Counted from the stretch's first letter, positions 1 through 12,170 are shown. The stretch: DNA of 38,327 nucleotides from Prevotella sp. (GCA_024697645.1 JAILFH010000105.1:1-38327); one strand, 5' to 3'. Numbers and translations are program-made. The notes: generated by a model from the letters alone, not told the origin.

Positions 1-80
1 ATCATGTTGGCGGAAGTATCGGAAGCACCTCCAGCGGATGATGGAAAAGACTGAGGGGGCTTGTACAAGAATGTAAAAAC

Positions 81-110
81 GCCCAACTTCTGACGGTCAA
101 GAAGTTGGGC
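81..110 (-). terminator. Perfect 10-bp hairpin, probable terminator
   Basis: GCCCAACTTC at 81-90 pairs perfectly with GAAGTTGGGC at 101-110 around a 10-nt loop that can itself pair TGA with TCA. Read on the minus strand the stem is followed by GTTTTTAC, a short U-tract. That suits termination of minus-strand transcription arriving from the OmpA-family gene at 373-1536. It could also work in both directions for a gene ending at the left edge. Confidence 0.55.
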
Positions 111-332
111 TATGAGGATTATGGTTTAGCGGACAGTAATAATTATTTAATAACGCTTACCAAATAACATTGATTAAATGTTCAAACCATAACAAAGGAA
201 AAGCGACTTAACCATAGTTTTTGATACTATTCAATTAGATCCAGAATCATTAGAAAGAAGAAATGTACCTAAACAAATAAAAACAACCAAGTAGAATCGA
301 GAGAAATCCCGACTCTACATGGTTATTTCCAC

Positions 333-350
333 TGCATCTAAGAAGATGCA
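333..350. terminator. Small hairpin just after the OmpA-family stop codon
   Basis: TGCATCT (333-339) and AGATGCA (344-350) form a perfect 7-bp stem with an AAGA loop, 22 bases past the minus-strand stop at 373. The T-rich run (351-361) lies on the plus-strand side. It is therefore either a plus-strand terminator or simply a 3'-end stabilising stem for the OmpA-family mRNA. Confidence 0.35.
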
Positions 351-372
351 AATTTCTTTTTCCTAAGAAAGA

Positions 373-1536
373 TTACTTAACCTGAACGGTAGCACGACGG
401 TTGAAGGAGATGGGTGAAAGTTCATCAACACCACCCTTTGCTGCTGTCTCGATCTTATCGGGGCTTACGCCGAGCTTAACGAGTTCCTCAGCTACAGTCT
501 TAGCGCGCTCCTCAGAGAGCCACTGGTTGTGCTCAACTGAACCAGTAGCGCTGTCTGCATAACCGGTTACGAGGAGGTTAGTATTGTTCTCCTTAGCGTA
601 CTTAGCAACACCCTCTACGTTTACGAGGTCCTTCTGAGAAGCAATGTTTGTCTTGTCAAGGTTGAAGAACACTGAAACAGGAGTGGTAACGAACTCACGG
701 ACAGCCTTCGGAGTCTCAGCGGGCTTCTGGTTAGCCAGAGCCTCACGCAGACGAGCGTTCAGACGAGCGTTCTCAGCATTAGCATCGTTGAGCTGTGCAT
801 TGAGAGCGTCGAGCTGGCTCTGATGGAGGGCCTTGATAGCGTCCACATCGGGAGTCTTGTTCCAACCTACAGTACCGAGGTTGAAGGTCAAACCGAGTTC
901 AGCAGCGAACCAACGGTCGTGGTTTGAAGGAGCAGGCTTTCCACCTACACCAGCATTATCCCATACACGGCCTTCGAAGTCGTCACCACACATATTGAAG
1001 CCGAGGTCAAGGTTAAGGAGTACACGCTTTGACAGACGCCATGTGTTCAGCAAACCAGCACTACCAATCAGCTCATAAGTGTTGTAAGAGCAGTTACGTG
1101 TGAAGCCTACGCCAAAATAAGGAATGAAGTTCCAAACACGGCTCTCGTTATATCCACACAGCATATTGCTGAGGTTAAAGAGAACCTGCTCCTGAGCATT
1201 CCAATACTTAATGCTGTTGAAATCCTTGTCCTCGCTAAGAACACTGCGACCATTCATAGCAGAAACCTTTGTACGGAGACCGAGGCCAGGAGTAAACCAC
1301 TTACCAATTGCTACAGAGAAACCAGGAGCACTGCGGAAATCCTTAAAAGGACTCTTTGCATAATCCATATCCTTCTCTTCGTTAGAATAGAAAGCGCTCC
1401 AAGAAGCATTAGCCTGGATGAACCAGTTGCTCCAGAATGAATTTGTTGCTACACTATACTTAAGTGTAGGATCTTCCTGTGCCATAGAGGCCATGGAAAC
1501 ACTGGCAAAAGCCAGAATCATCAGAAACTTTTTCAT
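373..1536 (-). CDS. OmpA-family outer-membrane protein
   Basis: This 387-residue protein is predicted to anchor the outer membrane to peptidoglycan. Residues 1-19 form a signal peptide ending before QEDP. Residues about 25-240 alternate aromatic and polar residues in the manner of an N-terminal beta-barrel. Residues about 240-275 are rich in Ala, Asn, Leu and Arg and look like a coiled-coil linker. Residues about 285-387 are the OmpA C-terminal domain, recognised by the helix NQWLSEERAKTVAEEL and the closing NRRATVQV, the usual peptidoglycan-contact region. Full length for the Bacteroidetes family. It stands alone, with a convincing promoter at 1606-1634, and is likely abundant. The precise porin or adhesin role cannot be told from sequence. 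Confidence 0.9.
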   Translation of the reverse strand: MKKFLMILAFASVSMASMAQEDPTLKYSVATNSFWSNWFIQANASWSAFYSNEEKDMDYAKSPFKDFRSAPGFSVAIGKWFTPGLGLRTKVSAMNGRSVLSEDKDFNSIKYWNAQEQVLFNLSNMLCGYNESRVWNFIPYFGVGFTRNCSYNTYELIGSAGLLNTWRLSKRVLLNLDLGFNMCGDDFEGRVWDNAGVGGKPAPSNHDRWFAAELGLTFNLGTVGWNKTPDVDAIKALHQSQLDALNAQLNDANAENARLNARLREALANQKPAETPKAVREFVTTPVSVFFNLDKTNIASQKDLVNVEGVAKYAKENNTNLLVTGYADSATGSVEHNQWLSEERAKTVAEELVKLGVSPDKIETAAKGGVDELSPISFNRRATVQVK

Positions 1537-1605
1537 AACTATAATTAATTAATTAATCAAAAAATGTAATCATATTTACCATACGGAACACCCCGTAATC
1601 GGGTA

Positions 1606-1634
1606 CAAAGTTAATAAATATTTTTAATTGACAA
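1606..1634 (-). promoter_or_regulatory. Bacteroidetes promoter of the OmpA-family gene
   Basis: On the minus strand a perfect -7 box TAACTTTG (1606-1613) is preceded by TTGTC (1630-1634), about 17 bases away, as a -33 element. This predicts a leader of about 60 nt containing a small CCCG/CGGG hairpin (about 1593-1603) before the ATG at 1536. Confidence 0.65.
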
Positions 1635-1748
1635 CATTTTTTCGAAAAAAAATCGTGTTTTTTTCGCAAAAAAGGTGATTTTTAGGGCATTTTGAAGAGA
1701 TTTCGGATTATTTTTCCCTTATTTTATGGGAAAATCAGCCCAAATCCA

Positions 1749-3563
1749 TCAAGTAAGCAAATGTTCAATATCCTGTTGTTTGAGAATCCCAAGTACAGAT
1801 TTCCCATCAGGAGTATAGTTTACATTTGAACATGAAAAAAGGCGATTTACGATATTCTCCATTTCCTCATTGGTCAACACTTGTCCATAAGGTATAGCAG
1901 CATTGCGAGCCATAGTAAGAGCAAGTGTCTTCTCAATCTCTTCACGCAACAGATTGCTCTTCTCACCAGCCGATGCTATCATATCGTGTACAAGTTCTAC
2001 AGGCCGCAAGCCATCAAGGTCAGTCGGTACAGCACTTATAGAAAAACTGCCGCCTCCCAAATCTGAGAACTCAAATCCCATAGTTTGCATTTGTTCAATA
2101 ACCTTTGAGAAAACCATCTGATCACTAGAACTCAACTGGATAATCTCAGGGAACAACAACTTCTGGGACGTCCATTGACGTTTCTTCTGACGCTCTAGAT
2201 ACTCCTCATATAATATACGCACGTGCGCGCGATGCTGGTCAATAACCATCAAACCAGACTTCACTGCCGTCATGATATACTGTCCTTTGTATTGGTAGTG
2301 AGTAGGGGCCTTATCAGCAATAATACTCTCAGAGGGAGTATCTCCTGACGTTTGGTCCTCAAAAATCCCTATTTGCTCAGGCTTTCGGAGAATCAAACCG
2401 TCATATAACTGCTGCCAGTCCACATTTGCCTTAGGTCGTTCTGGCGCTCCCGACTGCTTAAAAGGATTATACTGAGGATTATAGTTGACAGTTGGCGCCG
2501 ACGGATTTCCATGAGGATCGAAAACAGGAATCTCTGGTTTTCCCTCAGTATCAAAGTCAATGGCAGTTACCTCGCTAAACAAACCGACAGCCTCCTTTAC
2601 TGCTGCAAGCAGAATCTGCCAAATTGCTTGTTCGTTTTCAAACTTTATCTCCGTTTTAGTAGGATGGATATTCACATCAATATCCCCAGCAGGAACTGTG
2701 AAATATATGAAATATGGAACTTGCTCACCTGTAGGAACAAGTCTTTCAAACGCATTTGCCACAGCCTTATGGAAATACGGATGCTTCATATAGCGCCCAT
2801 TCACAAAGAAATACTGCTGAGCCCCCTTTTTACGAGCGGATTCTGGTTTACCTACAAAGCCAGAAATCGTACAGATAGAAGTTTCAACACTCACTGGTAA
2901 CAAATCCTGATTCAGACGCTTACCGAAGATATCCACGATACGCTGTCTGGGATTGCTTGCACGAAGATTAAAGAGTTCTGAGCCATTGCTATGAAGCGTA
3001 AAGGAAATATCTGGATTGACAAGGGCAATACGCTGAAAAGCCAACACAATATTATTCAATTCTGTAGCATTCGACTTCAGGAACTTGCGACGTGCGGGAA
3101 CATTATAGAACAGATTTTCAATCAGGAAATTACTTCCTACCGGACAAGAACATGGTTCCTGACTAATAAAGCGCGATCCCGATAAAGAGAGATGCGTTCC
3201 TAACTCCTCACCACGAAGACGCGTTCGCAATTCAACCTGAGAAACAGCAACAATCGACGGAAGTGCCTCACCACGAAAGCCCATCGTCTGCAGAGAGAAC
3301 AAATCATCAGCCTTACGAATCTTCGAGGTAGCATGACGCTCAAATGCCAGACGGGCATCAGTCTCAGACATTCCACAACCATCATCGATGACCTGAATAG
3401 ACGTCCGTCCTGCATCAACCACCAACACCTGAATGTTGGTAGCACCAGCATCAACGGCATTCTCAATGAGTTCTTTAATAACACTCATTGGCCGTTGAAT
3501 CACCTCACCAGCAGCAATTTGGTTGGCTACTGAATCTGGAAGCAGTTGGATAATATCACTCAT
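1749..3563 (-). CDS. mutL: DNA mismatch repair protein MutL
   Basis: MutL links mismatch recognition by MutS to strand removal. The 604-residue chain has the N-terminal GHKL ATPase with all motifs: E31 and N35 in [18 protein letters not shown] (60-65), RHATSKI (76-82) and GFRGEAL (95-101). The transducer domain runs to about 330, followed by a Pro/Asn-rich linker (about 340-420) and the C-terminal dimerisation domain. The metal-binding nuclease motifs of the C-terminal domain are altered: D442[11 protein letters not shown]453 instead of DQHA(X2)E(X4)E, ARNAAI instead of ACKxAI, and TPDGKS (584-589) instead of CPHGRP. The start overlaps the stop of the upstream OstA-like gene by 8 bp, implying translational coupling. 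It is the last gene of the guaB-led series. Confidence 0.97.
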   Translation of the reverse strand: MSDIIQLLPDSVANQIAAGEVIQRPMSVIKELIENAVDAGATNIQVLVVDAGRTSIQVIDDGCGMSETDARLAFERHATSKIRKADDLFSLQTMGFRGEALPSIVAVSQVELRTRLRGEELGTHLSLSGSRFISQEPCSCPVGSNFLIENLFYNVPARRKFLKSNATELNNIVLAFQRIALVNPDISFTLHSNGSELFNLRASNPRQRIVDIFGKRLNQDLLPVSVETSICTISGFVGKPESARKKGAQQYFFVNGRYMKHPYFHKAVANAFERLVPTGEQVPYFIYFTVPAGDIDVNIHPTKTEIKFENEQAIWQILLAAVKEAVGLFSEVTAIDFDTEGKPEIPVFDPHGNPSAPTVNYNPQYNPFKQSGAPERPKANVDWQQLYDGLILRKPEQIGIFEDQTSGDTPSESIIADKAPTHYQYKGQYIMTAVKSGLMVIDQHRAHVRILYEEYLERQKKRQWTSQKLLFPEIIQLSSSDQMVFSKVIEQMQTMGFEFSDLGGGSFSISAVPTDLDGLRPVELVHDMIASAGEKSNLLREEIEKTLALTMARNAAIPYGQVLTNEEMENIVNRLFSCSNVNYTPDGKSVLGILKQQDIEHLLT

Positions 3564-5364
3564 CGCTGTGGTTATCTGGGTTATTTACATCAGGGACATT
3601 CTCAGAGACTTCGGTTGGTAAATTTTCTATAGCAGAGTCATCTGCAGTAAGAGGGTTTTCGTCAGGAAGTTGTTCTGCTGGAGCATTCTCAACAGGATTC
3701 TCTTCTGACTCTTTTCCTTCCAACTTCTGTAGCGGGGCTGAATGACGCTCTATCACTTTCAGTTTCGCATCAGACTCCTTACCACGCCAGACAAATATAT
3801 CGTTCTTGTCGAGAGGCCGCAGATTATCAAGCCACGCGAATTGCTCCAGTTTCAACCTATTAGGAGGAATCTGAGTAAGCGGATACCAAGTTCCTGTAGC
3901 CTTATTCATCCAGATTTTTTCCAACTTACGTTCAGGCGAGAAATACATCTTCATCGTATCGGTCTCGGTATAGTCCATAACGATAATGGTAGTATCCTTC
4001 TCGTCAATTGGATAATAAACCGCCAGAACATTACCGTACGAAATCGCCTGATTTATCTTTCCGTCAATAAAGAAAGCCTTCATCTCCTTCGACGAAATCT
4101 GGTTGAAATGCTCTTGATCATCAACCTTCTCAACCGACAACGCCTGTCCTTCTACGTGAGCCATACGTATCGTAGAATCATTCATATAGACACGAATCAC
4201 CTCGCCAAGTAGTTGACGACCCATATTCCACACCACAGGATCCTGATACATCGTCATGCAAGAGTCCTGTGAGTTGAACACAAGAGAATCGCAAATTGCC
4301 TGAACGTCAGTTCGATAGGCACGAACGTGACGGAAGCAATGGACTTTACGATAGACCGAATCAGTATTGATGTTGAACGTGAAGATCTTAATAGAATCCC
4401 CATGCATATAGAGCGTATCGCGTTGCGAAAAGTCCTTCACCAGCGCGTTATCTGTCGCATAGCCATAGCCCTGCTGCTCATTATAAATAAGGTGTTCGCA
4501 GTTCAGTTCATTCTTGTTCTCGTTATCGATATAGACAACATTTCCGAAACCCTCGCTCTCACCCGTATTATCATCATAGAACAGACTATCGCCAGTAATT
4601 GTCTTCTGCTTATCAACAACTGTCGAACGCCCATACATCTTCGCCTGATCGGTCTTCGTATTGAAGTATCCATCAATTGTTTCTATCGTACTACCCTCCG
4701 ACTCCACTTTCGACGGTCCAACGACATGAGCAACTGACGTAGGTGTATCGTAATAGAGCGTATCTGTAGTCACAAGGCGACTTCCGTTGAAAAGTTTTAC
4801 ATCGAAATAGAAGACTGCCTGACGTGAAGACGTACTATATTCGCCCCAGTCAGACACCAATTTGTCTTTGCCATCAATCAGTTTACCACCCTCGACGAAG
4901 TAGGCTGTCTTATAGAGACGGTCGTAAGTAAGGCTGTCGGTATAAAGCGTCTGCCGACGATGTTTCAGAACGACATTCTTGCTTGCGACCATCAGTTCCT
5001 CACCACCGTCATAAGTGGCGATATCGCAATTCAGCGACAACGTATCGCCCTGCTTGAAATGAACATGTCCGAATGCCTTCACCGAGTTCGATTTCTCATA
5101 GTAATACGCACTGTCACACCAAAGATGAGCCCCTTGATGAAGGAAATGAACTTTTCCTTTGGCAATCTGCGCATCAGGATTAGTGCCAAATAGGTCATAG
5201 CGGAGTTCATTCGCATGCACCAGATATACTTTATCATCCTTCTTGCTGGCAGCCTTTCGTTTTCCCTTTGCTGGAGCCAAAGGCGCAGCGACAATGTCGC
5301 CGCCTAAAAGGAAGGCGGCGAGCAATAGGGAAAGAATTGCCAAAGGTGCAATTGAACGATGCAT
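3556..5364 (-). CDS. OstA/LptA-like LPS-transport protein
   Basis: This 602-residue exported protein resembles the OstA/LptA-type proteins of Bacteroidetes, which are thought to carry lipopolysaccharide across the periplasm. Residues 1-27 form a signal peptide, followed by a Lys-rich segment (33-45). Residues about 46-330 are repeated short beta-strand units of the OstA type, seen in phrases such as [20 protein letters not shown] and [20 protein letters not shown], giving a beta-jellyroll array. The last 55 residues are a Glu/Asn/Pro-rich, probably disordered tail. It is much longer than E. coli LptA (about 185 residues), as usual for this phylum. It lies between a parvulin isomerase gene (44-nt gap) and mutL (8-bp overlap), suggesting shared expression with outer-membrane assembly factors. 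Function is inferred from family resemblance. Confidence 0.8.
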   Translation of the reverse strand: MHRSIAPLAILSLLLAAFLLGGDIVAAPLAPAKGKRKAASKKDDKVYLVHANELRYDLFGTNPDAQIAKGKVHFLHQGAHLWCDSAYYYEKSNSVKAFGHVHFKQGDTLSLNCDIATYDGGEELMVASKNVVLKHRRQTLYTDSLTYDRLYKTAYFVEGGKLIDGKDKLVSDWGEYSTSSRQAVFYFDVKLFNGSRLVTTDTLYYDTPTSVAHVVGPSKVESEGSTIETIDGYFNTKTDQAKMYGRSTVVDKQKTITGDSLFYDDNTGESEGFGNVVYIDNENKNELNCEHLIYNEQQGYGYATDNALVKDFSQRDTLYMHGDSIKIFTFNINTDSVYRKVHCFRHVRAYRTDVQAICDSLVFNSQDSCMTMYQDPVVWNMGRQLLGEVIRVYMNDSTIRMAHVEGQALSVEKVDDQEHFNQISSKEMKAFFIDGKINQAISYGNVLAVYYPIDEKDTTIIVMDYTETDTMKMYFSPERKLEKIWMNKATGTWYPLTQIPPNRLKLEQFAWLDNLRPLDKNDIFVWRGKESDAKLKVIERHSAPLQKLEGKESEENPVENAPAEQLPDENPLTADDSAIENLPTEVSENVPDVNNPDNHSDE

Positions 5365-5408
5365 AGGCGAAGACGATAATTCTGTTTCTTATACTTTCTG
5401 TTTTAAAA

Positions 5409-6848
5409 CTATTTCACCCAGCCGTCGTGTTCAAACTGACAGTCCTTATAGCGATCATTCATACGCACATAGGTATGCTTGATCTTATCTGCCAGCCACT
5501 CTTTAATGACCTCCTCGCGACGCTGAGCCAGCACGACATTACGCATGACCTGATAGTCTTCAGTAATGGTTGCCTTATGAGCCTCTACCCTATTCTTCAG
5601 TTTCACGATAGCACCCACCAGTTTACCCTTTTCGTTGATCATCGTGAAAGGTTCCGAAATGGCGCCAACCTTCAATGTATCAACCACTCGGGCAACCTCA
5701 GGTGCCAGATTACGCATCTGGAAACGAGATGTCAGCGTGCGGGTTTCTCTATCGAAATAAGCCATCAGTCCGTGATTGTTGCGCGTTTCCTTATCGTCAG
5801 AGATGAACGTTGCACCATCTTCAAAGGTAAACTTTCCAGCACGAATGTCATCTGCAATACTATCCAGACGGAGTTTCGTCTGCTCAACAGCATCAGCCGA
5901 CACCTGCGGTTTCAGCAAGATATGACGGCAATTCACACGGTCACCGCGCTTATCGATAAGTTGAATGATATGGAAACCGAACTCCGACTCCACAATCTTC
6001 GAAACCTTCTTCGGATCTGTGAGGTTGAAGGCTACACCAGCGAACGCAGGATCAAGTTCCGCACGGCCCATATAGCCGAGTTCACCACCCTGACGGGCTG
6101 AACCATCTTCCGAATACAGACGTGCCAGCGTCGCGAATGTGGTCTCACCCTTGTTGACGCGCTCAGTATAAGCACGCAACTGGTCCTTCACACGATTAAT
6201 CTCGTCCATCGAGATTCGTGGTTGCTGGGTAATAATCTCCACCTCAACCTCCGTAGGAACAAAAGGAATACTATCTGCGGGTAGATCCTTGAAGTAACTA
6301 CGCACTTCAGAAGGCGTCACCGACACATCTTCCACGAGTTTCTTACGCATTTCCTGAACCAACAGCGTGTTCTTATACTCATCACGCATGTCAGTACGAA
6401 TCTGTGCAAGCGACTTACGCTGATATTCCTCCAGTTTCTCCTGCGAGCCCACAAGTTGAATCCAACGCTCAATCTGGTCGTCAACACCCTGTGCTATTTC
6501 CGATTCAGTCACCTCGATAGAGTCAATTGCTGCCTGATGGACAAACAACTTCTGCACTGCAATCTGCTCAGGAAGCGTACAGTCGGGATTACCCTTCAAT
6601 TGTATGCCCTCAGCCTCAGCCTGCAAACGCATTGCCTCCACATCAGATTTCAGGATAGGCTCATCGCCTACTACCCAGATCACCTCATCAATAATACTGG
6701 TCTCAGGAATCACCACCTCGGCCTTCTTCACCGCCGTTGTATCATCAGCAGTAACAGCCTGACTCACCAGAGACATCCCCGCATTTGCACTCAGCACTGA
6801 AAACATCAGCGCTGCAGCAATCATGGGAAAAAATATTGTTCTTTTCAT
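5409..6848 (-). CDS. SurA-like periplasmic peptidyl-prolyl isomerase
   Basis: Predicted periplasmic chaperone/isomerase assisting outer-membrane protein folding. The 479 residues start with a signal peptide (1-23, ending ANAG). A SurA-N-type helical chaperone region follows (about 50-185, from IIDEVIWVVGDEPILKSDVE). The first parvulin domain (about 200-300) is recognised by FATLARLYSEDGSARQGGEL and FGFHIIQLIDKRGD. The second (about 300-410) begins VNCRHILLKPQ and is more divergent. This is the SurA domain order. It lies 48 nt downstream of a related isomerase gene and 44 nt upstream of the OstA-like gene, an arrangement consistent with an outer-membrane biogenesis operon. Because a second parvulin lies beside it, which of the two is the functional SurA counterpart is uncertain. 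Confidence 0.88.
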   Translation of the reverse strand: MKRTIFFPMIAAALMFSVLSANAGMSLVSQAVTADDTTAVKKAEVVIPETSIIDEVIWVVGDEPILKSDVEAMRLQAEAEGIQLKGNPDCTLPEQIAVQKLFVHQAAIDSIEVTESEIAQGVDDQIERWIQLVGSQEKLEEYQRKSLAQIRTDMRDEYKNTLLVQEMRKKLVEDVSVTPSEVRSYFKDLPADSIPFVPTEVEVEIITQQPRISMDEINRVKDQLRAYTERVNKGETTFATLARLYSEDGSARQGGELGYMGRAELDPAFAGVAFNLTDPKKVSKIVESEFGFHIIQLIDKRGDRVNCRHILLKPQVSADAVEQTKLRLDSIADDIRAGKFTFEDGATFISDDKETRNNHGLMAYFDRETRTLTSRFQMRNLAPEVARVVDTLKVGAISEPFTMINEKGKLVGAIVKLKNRVEAHKATITEDYQVMRNVVLAQRREEVIKEWLADKIKHTYVRMNDRYKDCQFEHDGWVK

Positions 6849-6896
6849 TATTTACATTTAGAGAATGAAACCAATTGCAACAACTGGAAACGACGA

Positions 6897-8318
6897 TTAA
6901 TGCTTGTTCACCGTTTTGAGAACTGCATCATCCACAATCACAGTATAGCGCTTGCGCAGTTCTGCAACCCACTGCTTTTCCAGATACTCCTGATAGTCGG
7001 GCAACACCTGTCCGCGCACATCCTGATAGTCCTTCGGGGCCTTCAGTTTCTTACCATAGACTGCATCGATGGGGAATTTCTCCAATGCCTTCACAACAGT
7101 ATCCTTCTTGAATATCTCGCGGTCAACAAGAGCATTATCGCCCTTCTTGAAGATACCCTTCTCCACGCGGATTCGCAGCACTGAGTCGTTATTGAAAGTG
7201 GTGCGCAGTTTCTCTGCCCACTTGTCGAACGGCAATCCCTTCACTGCATTCTTCACAGCCTTTACATCAGCCTTATCCTTCACGTGATAGGCCATACCCT
7301 TGAAACGTGGCTCGTCCCAGGCATACTTCTTCTTGTTCTTCTTGAAGTAGTTAGCCAGACCTGCCTCATCCTTTGCAGCCTTATCCCAAACGGTACTATT
7401 GCTGATTTCATACAGCAACAAACCATCGTGATACTCCTGAATCAAGTATTTCAGATCGCTATCCTCAGCGGTCATCTCGTTCATCTTGCGCTCCAGAACA
7501 GCCTCCTTTGTCGTTCCTTCAGCCTCAGCAATCTCGCCCAACTTGCGTTCGGCAATACCATCGCGAAGATTGCGCTGCTCAATGAACTGCAGAATATCAG
7601 CGTGAACAGAATCATAGGGGAAGAAACCGCCCTTGTCGATCATCTTAATCACGTGATAGCCCACCTGAGAAAGTACGGGCTCGCTCATCTGACCAACCTC
7701 CAGAGCAAAGGCAGCCTTCTCGAAATCGGGCAAAGTCTGACCCTTTGTCAGCCAGGGGAGTTCACCGCCATTGCGGGCAGAGCCTTTATCATCGCTCACC
7801 TTGCGGGCCAACTCAGCGAAATCGGCACCAGCCTTCAAGGCCTGATAGACAGAGTCGATACGCACCTTGGCAGCATCCTGCTGCTCCTGCGTTGCGCGCT
7901 GACTCACAAGAATCAGAATATGAGCAGGTTTCACCATTCCGCCCATTGAGTCGATGCGGTGCTGGGTCTCCTGATAGATCTTCTGAGCCTCAGCCTCAAC
8001 GTCAGCATCCTCAACGAAAGCGGGACGAATCTGCTGGTCACGATAGGAAGCAAACTCCTGCTTGAACGACGTAAGCGTATCAAGGTGAGCATCCTTGGCG
8101 GCTTCCACCTTCAACTTATAGTTGATGAAGAGGTCAAGATATTCATCTACACTCTTCTTGTCAATCACGCCCTCAGCGTTATTCTTGTTGTAGGAATACT
8201 CAAATTCCGAACGCGTCACAGGCTGACCGTTCACGGTCATAATAATCGGATCGTTAGCGTTTTGTGCTGCAGCAGCCGTTGCCAAGAACAGCAAAACTGC
8301 CGTAAATAAATTCTTCAT
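6897..8318 (-). CDS. Parvulin-type peptidyl-prolyl isomerase (PpiC/PrsA-like)
   Basis: Exported isomerase of 473 residues. The signal peptide is 1-18 (ends AAAAQ). The N-terminal helical region starts with PIIMTVNGQPVTRSEFEYSY, a typical SurA/PrsA opening. One clear parvulin domain (about 128-230) contains KPAHILILVSQRAT, FAELARKVSDDKGSARNGGE and VGYHVIKMIDKGG. The remaining 240 residues are Lys-rich and show only a weak second parvulin-like repeat. It lies 36 nt downstream of guaB and 48 nt upstream of the SurA-like gene, so it is probably co-transcribed with both. Likely a periplasmic folding helper for outer-membrane or secreted proteins; specific clients are unknown. Confidence 0.87.
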   Translation of the reverse strand: MKNLFTAVLLFLATAAAAQNANDPIIMTVNGQPVTRSEFEYSYNKNNAEGVIDKKSVDEYLDLFINYKLKVEAAKDAHLDTLTSFKQEFASYRDQQIRPAFVEDADVEAEAQKIYQETQHRIDSMGGMVKPAHILILVSQRATQEQQDAAKVRIDSVYQALKAGADFAELARKVSDDKGSARNGGELPWLTKGQTLPDFEKAAFALEVGQMSEPVLSQVGYHVIKMIDKGGFFPYDSVHADILQFIEQRNLRDGIAERKLGEIAEAEGTTKEAVLERKMNEMTAEDSDLKYLIQEYHDGLLLYEISNSTVWDKAAKDEAGLANYFKKNKKKYAWDEPRFKGMAYHVKDKADVKAVKNAVKGLPFDKWAEKLRTTFNNDSVLRIRVEKGIFKKGDNALVDREIFKKDTVVKALEKFPIDAVYGKKLKAPKDYQDVRGQVLPDYQEYLEKQWVAELRKRYTVIVDDAVLKTVNKH

Positions 8319-8354
8319 CGTCTATTTGATTTGTCGAAATTTCTATTTGATGTT

Positions 8355-9973
<1,619 letters not shown>

Positions 9974-9992
9974 GTCCGTATTTTTCTTATTT

Positions 9993-12170
9993 CTAATTAG
10001 CCAGTTCAGAGAGGAATTTGATGCGGACCAGTCTGATTTCATCCTCCGAATATTCTGGTCCGAGTTCGTCCTGAGCCGCGTCGAGATCGTCGGTCTCGCT
10101 CTCGCGGAAATAGTCGTAGATGTCGTCTACGTGGTCGTCATCCATCACTTCCTCAAGGAAGTAGTCGATGTTCAGTTTCGTACCACTATAGACAATAGCC
10201 TCCACCTCCGTGAGCAGTTCGTCGAAGTCGAGTCCCTGGGCGTTTGCAATATCGTCGAGAGCCACCTGACGGTCGATACTCTGAATGATCTTCACCTTCA
10301 GCATCGACTTCTTGGCAACCGTTCGAACGCGCATATCCTCCGGACGTTCAATCTCGTACTCCTCGCAGTGGGCCTTAATTACGTCGCAGAAAGGCTGTCC
10401 GTAGCGCTTGGCCTTACCTGCTCCCACGCCCTGGATGTTCTGCAGTTCCTGCAGCGTCACGGGATACATCGTAGCCATCTGTTCGAGCGAGATGTCCTGG
10501 AAAATCACATAGGTGGGCAGATTCATCTTGTTCGCAATCTTCTTGCGAAGGTCCTTCAGCATGGAGAAAAGCATGGGGTCAAGGGCCGAACCCACAACCT
10601 CTGATCCGTCTTCGTAGTCATCGTCGCTGAATTCGGTATCTTCAACGATCATAAACGACTTCGGATGCTGCAGGAATCGCTTGCCGGCGGCCGTCACCTT
10701 CAGCAGTCCGTAGTTCTCTACTTCCTTCCTCAGATAGCCCGTAATGAGCGCCTGACGCACAACCGGATTCCAGATCTTCGGATCTTCATCCTCTCCTGCG
10801 CCAAATTCCTCCAACTCATCGTGACGATGAGACGTAATATCATCGGTAACACGACCTTTCACGAAGTCAACTATATAGTCCTGACGGAAGTTCTCCTTCA
10901 CTGCCAGCACGGCCTTCAGCACAATCACCAGCGCATCCTTCGCCTCACGCTTCTCCTTCGGATGCAGGCAGTTGTCGCAGTTTTCGCAGTTATCCTTCGG
11001 ATATTCCTCACCGAAATAGTGCAGCAACATCTTCCTTCGACAAACGCTCGACTCCGCATAGGCAGCCGTTTCCTGAAGCAACTGTCGGCCGATATCCTGC
11101 TCGGCGACGGGCTTGCCCTCCATGAATTTCTCCAGTTTCTGCAAGTCCTTATAGGCGTAGAACGCAATACACATTCCCTCGCCTCCGTCGCGTCCGGCTC
11201 GTCCTGTTTCCTGATAATATCCCTCCAACGACTTCGGAATGTCGTAGTGAATCACGAAGCGCACGTCGGGCTTGTCGATTCCCATGCCGAATGCAATCGT
11301 GGCCACAATGATGTCGATGCGTTCCATCAGGAAGTCGTCCTGCGTCTCCGAACGCGTCTGCGAGTCCAGTCCTGCATGATAGGGGGCAGCCTTTATCTCA
11401 TTGGCTTTCAACACCTCTGCCAACTCTTCTACCTTCTTTCGAGAGAGACAATAGACAATGCCGCTCTTGCCGGGATTCTGCTTGATGAAACGAATGATCT
11501 GCTTGTCGATATCCTTCGTTTTCTGCCTTACCTCATAATAGAGATTCGGCCTGTTGAACGAACTCTTGTATTCAATGGCATCAGGAATGCCAAGACTCTT
11601 CTTAATATCTGTACGTACCTTGTCAGTAGCCGTAGCCGTCAGCGCTATCACCGGTGCTGCGCCAATCTTGTTGATTGTTGGCCGGATATTGCGATATTCC
11701 GGGCGGAAGTCGTGTCCCCACTCCGAAATACAATGAGCCTCATCAACTGCATAGAACGAAATCTTCACTCCCTTGAGAAACTCTACGTTCTCCTCCTTGT
11801 TCAGCGACTCGGGCGCCACGTAGAGCAGTTTCGTACGGCCCTCGCGGACATCCTCCATCACTTGCTGTATGGCAGCCTTGTTCAGCGATGAATTCAGGTA
11901 GTGAGCCACTCCGTCTTCCTCGCTCAGTCCGTTGATCACGTCCACCTGATTCTTCATCAGAGCAATGAGCGGTGAGATGACGATAGCGGTGCCTTCCATG
12001 ATGAGTGACGGCAACTGGTAGCACAGGCTTTTTCCTCCGCCTGTGGGCATAAGCACAAAGGCGTCGTTACCCGCAAGCAGATTACGGATAATCGCCTCCT
12101 GATCGCCTTTGAAGTTGTCAAAGCCGAAGTAGTGCTTAAGTTTTGTTGTCAGTTCTTGCTTATTTGACAT
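9993..12170 (-). CDS. recQ: ATP-dependent DNA helicase RecQ
   Basis: A 3'-to-5' DNA helicase for recombination and replication-fork repair. Of 725 residues, the Walker A motif MPTGGGKS is at 41-48 and the DEAH box at 143-146 with the RecQ aromatic-loop sequence CISEWGHDFR. The second RecA-like domain includes the QETGRAGRDG motif (320-329). The zinc site is C377, C395, C398 and C401. A winged-helix RQC domain precedes an HRDC domain (about 530-605). The last 110 residues form an acidic, helical extension with an HTH-like stretch, giving a longer tail than E. coli RecQ (about 610 residues). It starts 31 nt after clpX and is followed by the large terminator hairpin, so it is probably the last gene of a clpP-clpX-recQ unit. 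Confidence 0.97.
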   Translation of the reverse strand: MSNKQELTTKLKHYFGFDNFKGDQEAIIRNLLAGNDAFVLMPTGGGKSLCYQLPSLIMEGTAIVISPLIALMKNQVDVINGLSEEDGVAHYLNSSLNKAAIQQVMEDVREGRTKLLYVAPESLNKEENVEFLKGVKISFYAVDEAHCISEWGHDFRPEYRNIRPTINKIGAAPVIALTATATDKVRTDIKKSLGIPDAIEYKSSFNRPNLYYEVRQKTKDIDKQIIRFIKQNPGKSGIVYCLSRKKVEELAEVLKANEIKAAPYHAGLDSQTRSETQDDFLMERIDIIVATIAFGMGIDKPDVRFVIHYDIPKSLEGYYQETGRAGRDGGEGMCIAFYAYKDLQKLEKFMEGKPVAEQDIGRQLLQETAAYAESSVCRRKMLLHYFGEEYPKDNCENCDNCLHPKEKREAKDALVIVLKAVLAVKENFRQDYIVDFVKGRVTDDITSHRHDELEEFGAGEDEDPKIWNPVVRQALITGYLRKEVENYGLLKVTAAGKRFLQHPKSFMIVEDTEFSDDDYEDGSEVVGSALDPMLFSMLKDLRKKIANKMNLPTYVIFQDISLEQMATMYPVTLQELQNIQGVGAGKAKRYGQPFCDVIKAHCEEYEIERPEDMRVRTVAKKSMLKVKIIQSIDRQVALDDIANAQGLDFDELLTEVEAIVYSGTKLNIDYFLEEVMDDDHVDDIYDYFRESETDDLDAAQDELGPEYSEDEIRLVRIKFLSELAN

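Larger units (their letters stand above)
1..372. other. Left-edge non-coding stretch
   Basis: No gene is supported here. All three plus-strand frames entering from the left edge stop within the first 76 bases, and none of the short tails is recognisable. If a gene ends here its identity cannot be told. The stretch holds two hairpins (81-110 and 333-350) and is otherwise AT-rich and featureless. Confidence 0.6.

Noticed and set aside
1..76. Possible end of a gene entering from the left on the plus strand
   Set aside because: All three frames stop within 76 bases and none of the tails is recognisable, so no gene can be named.
10665..11891. 408-residue plus-strand open frame opposite recQ
   Set aside because: Antisense shadow of a full, motif-complete recQ; similar long shadows opposite the GH43 and M1 genes were dropped for the same reason.
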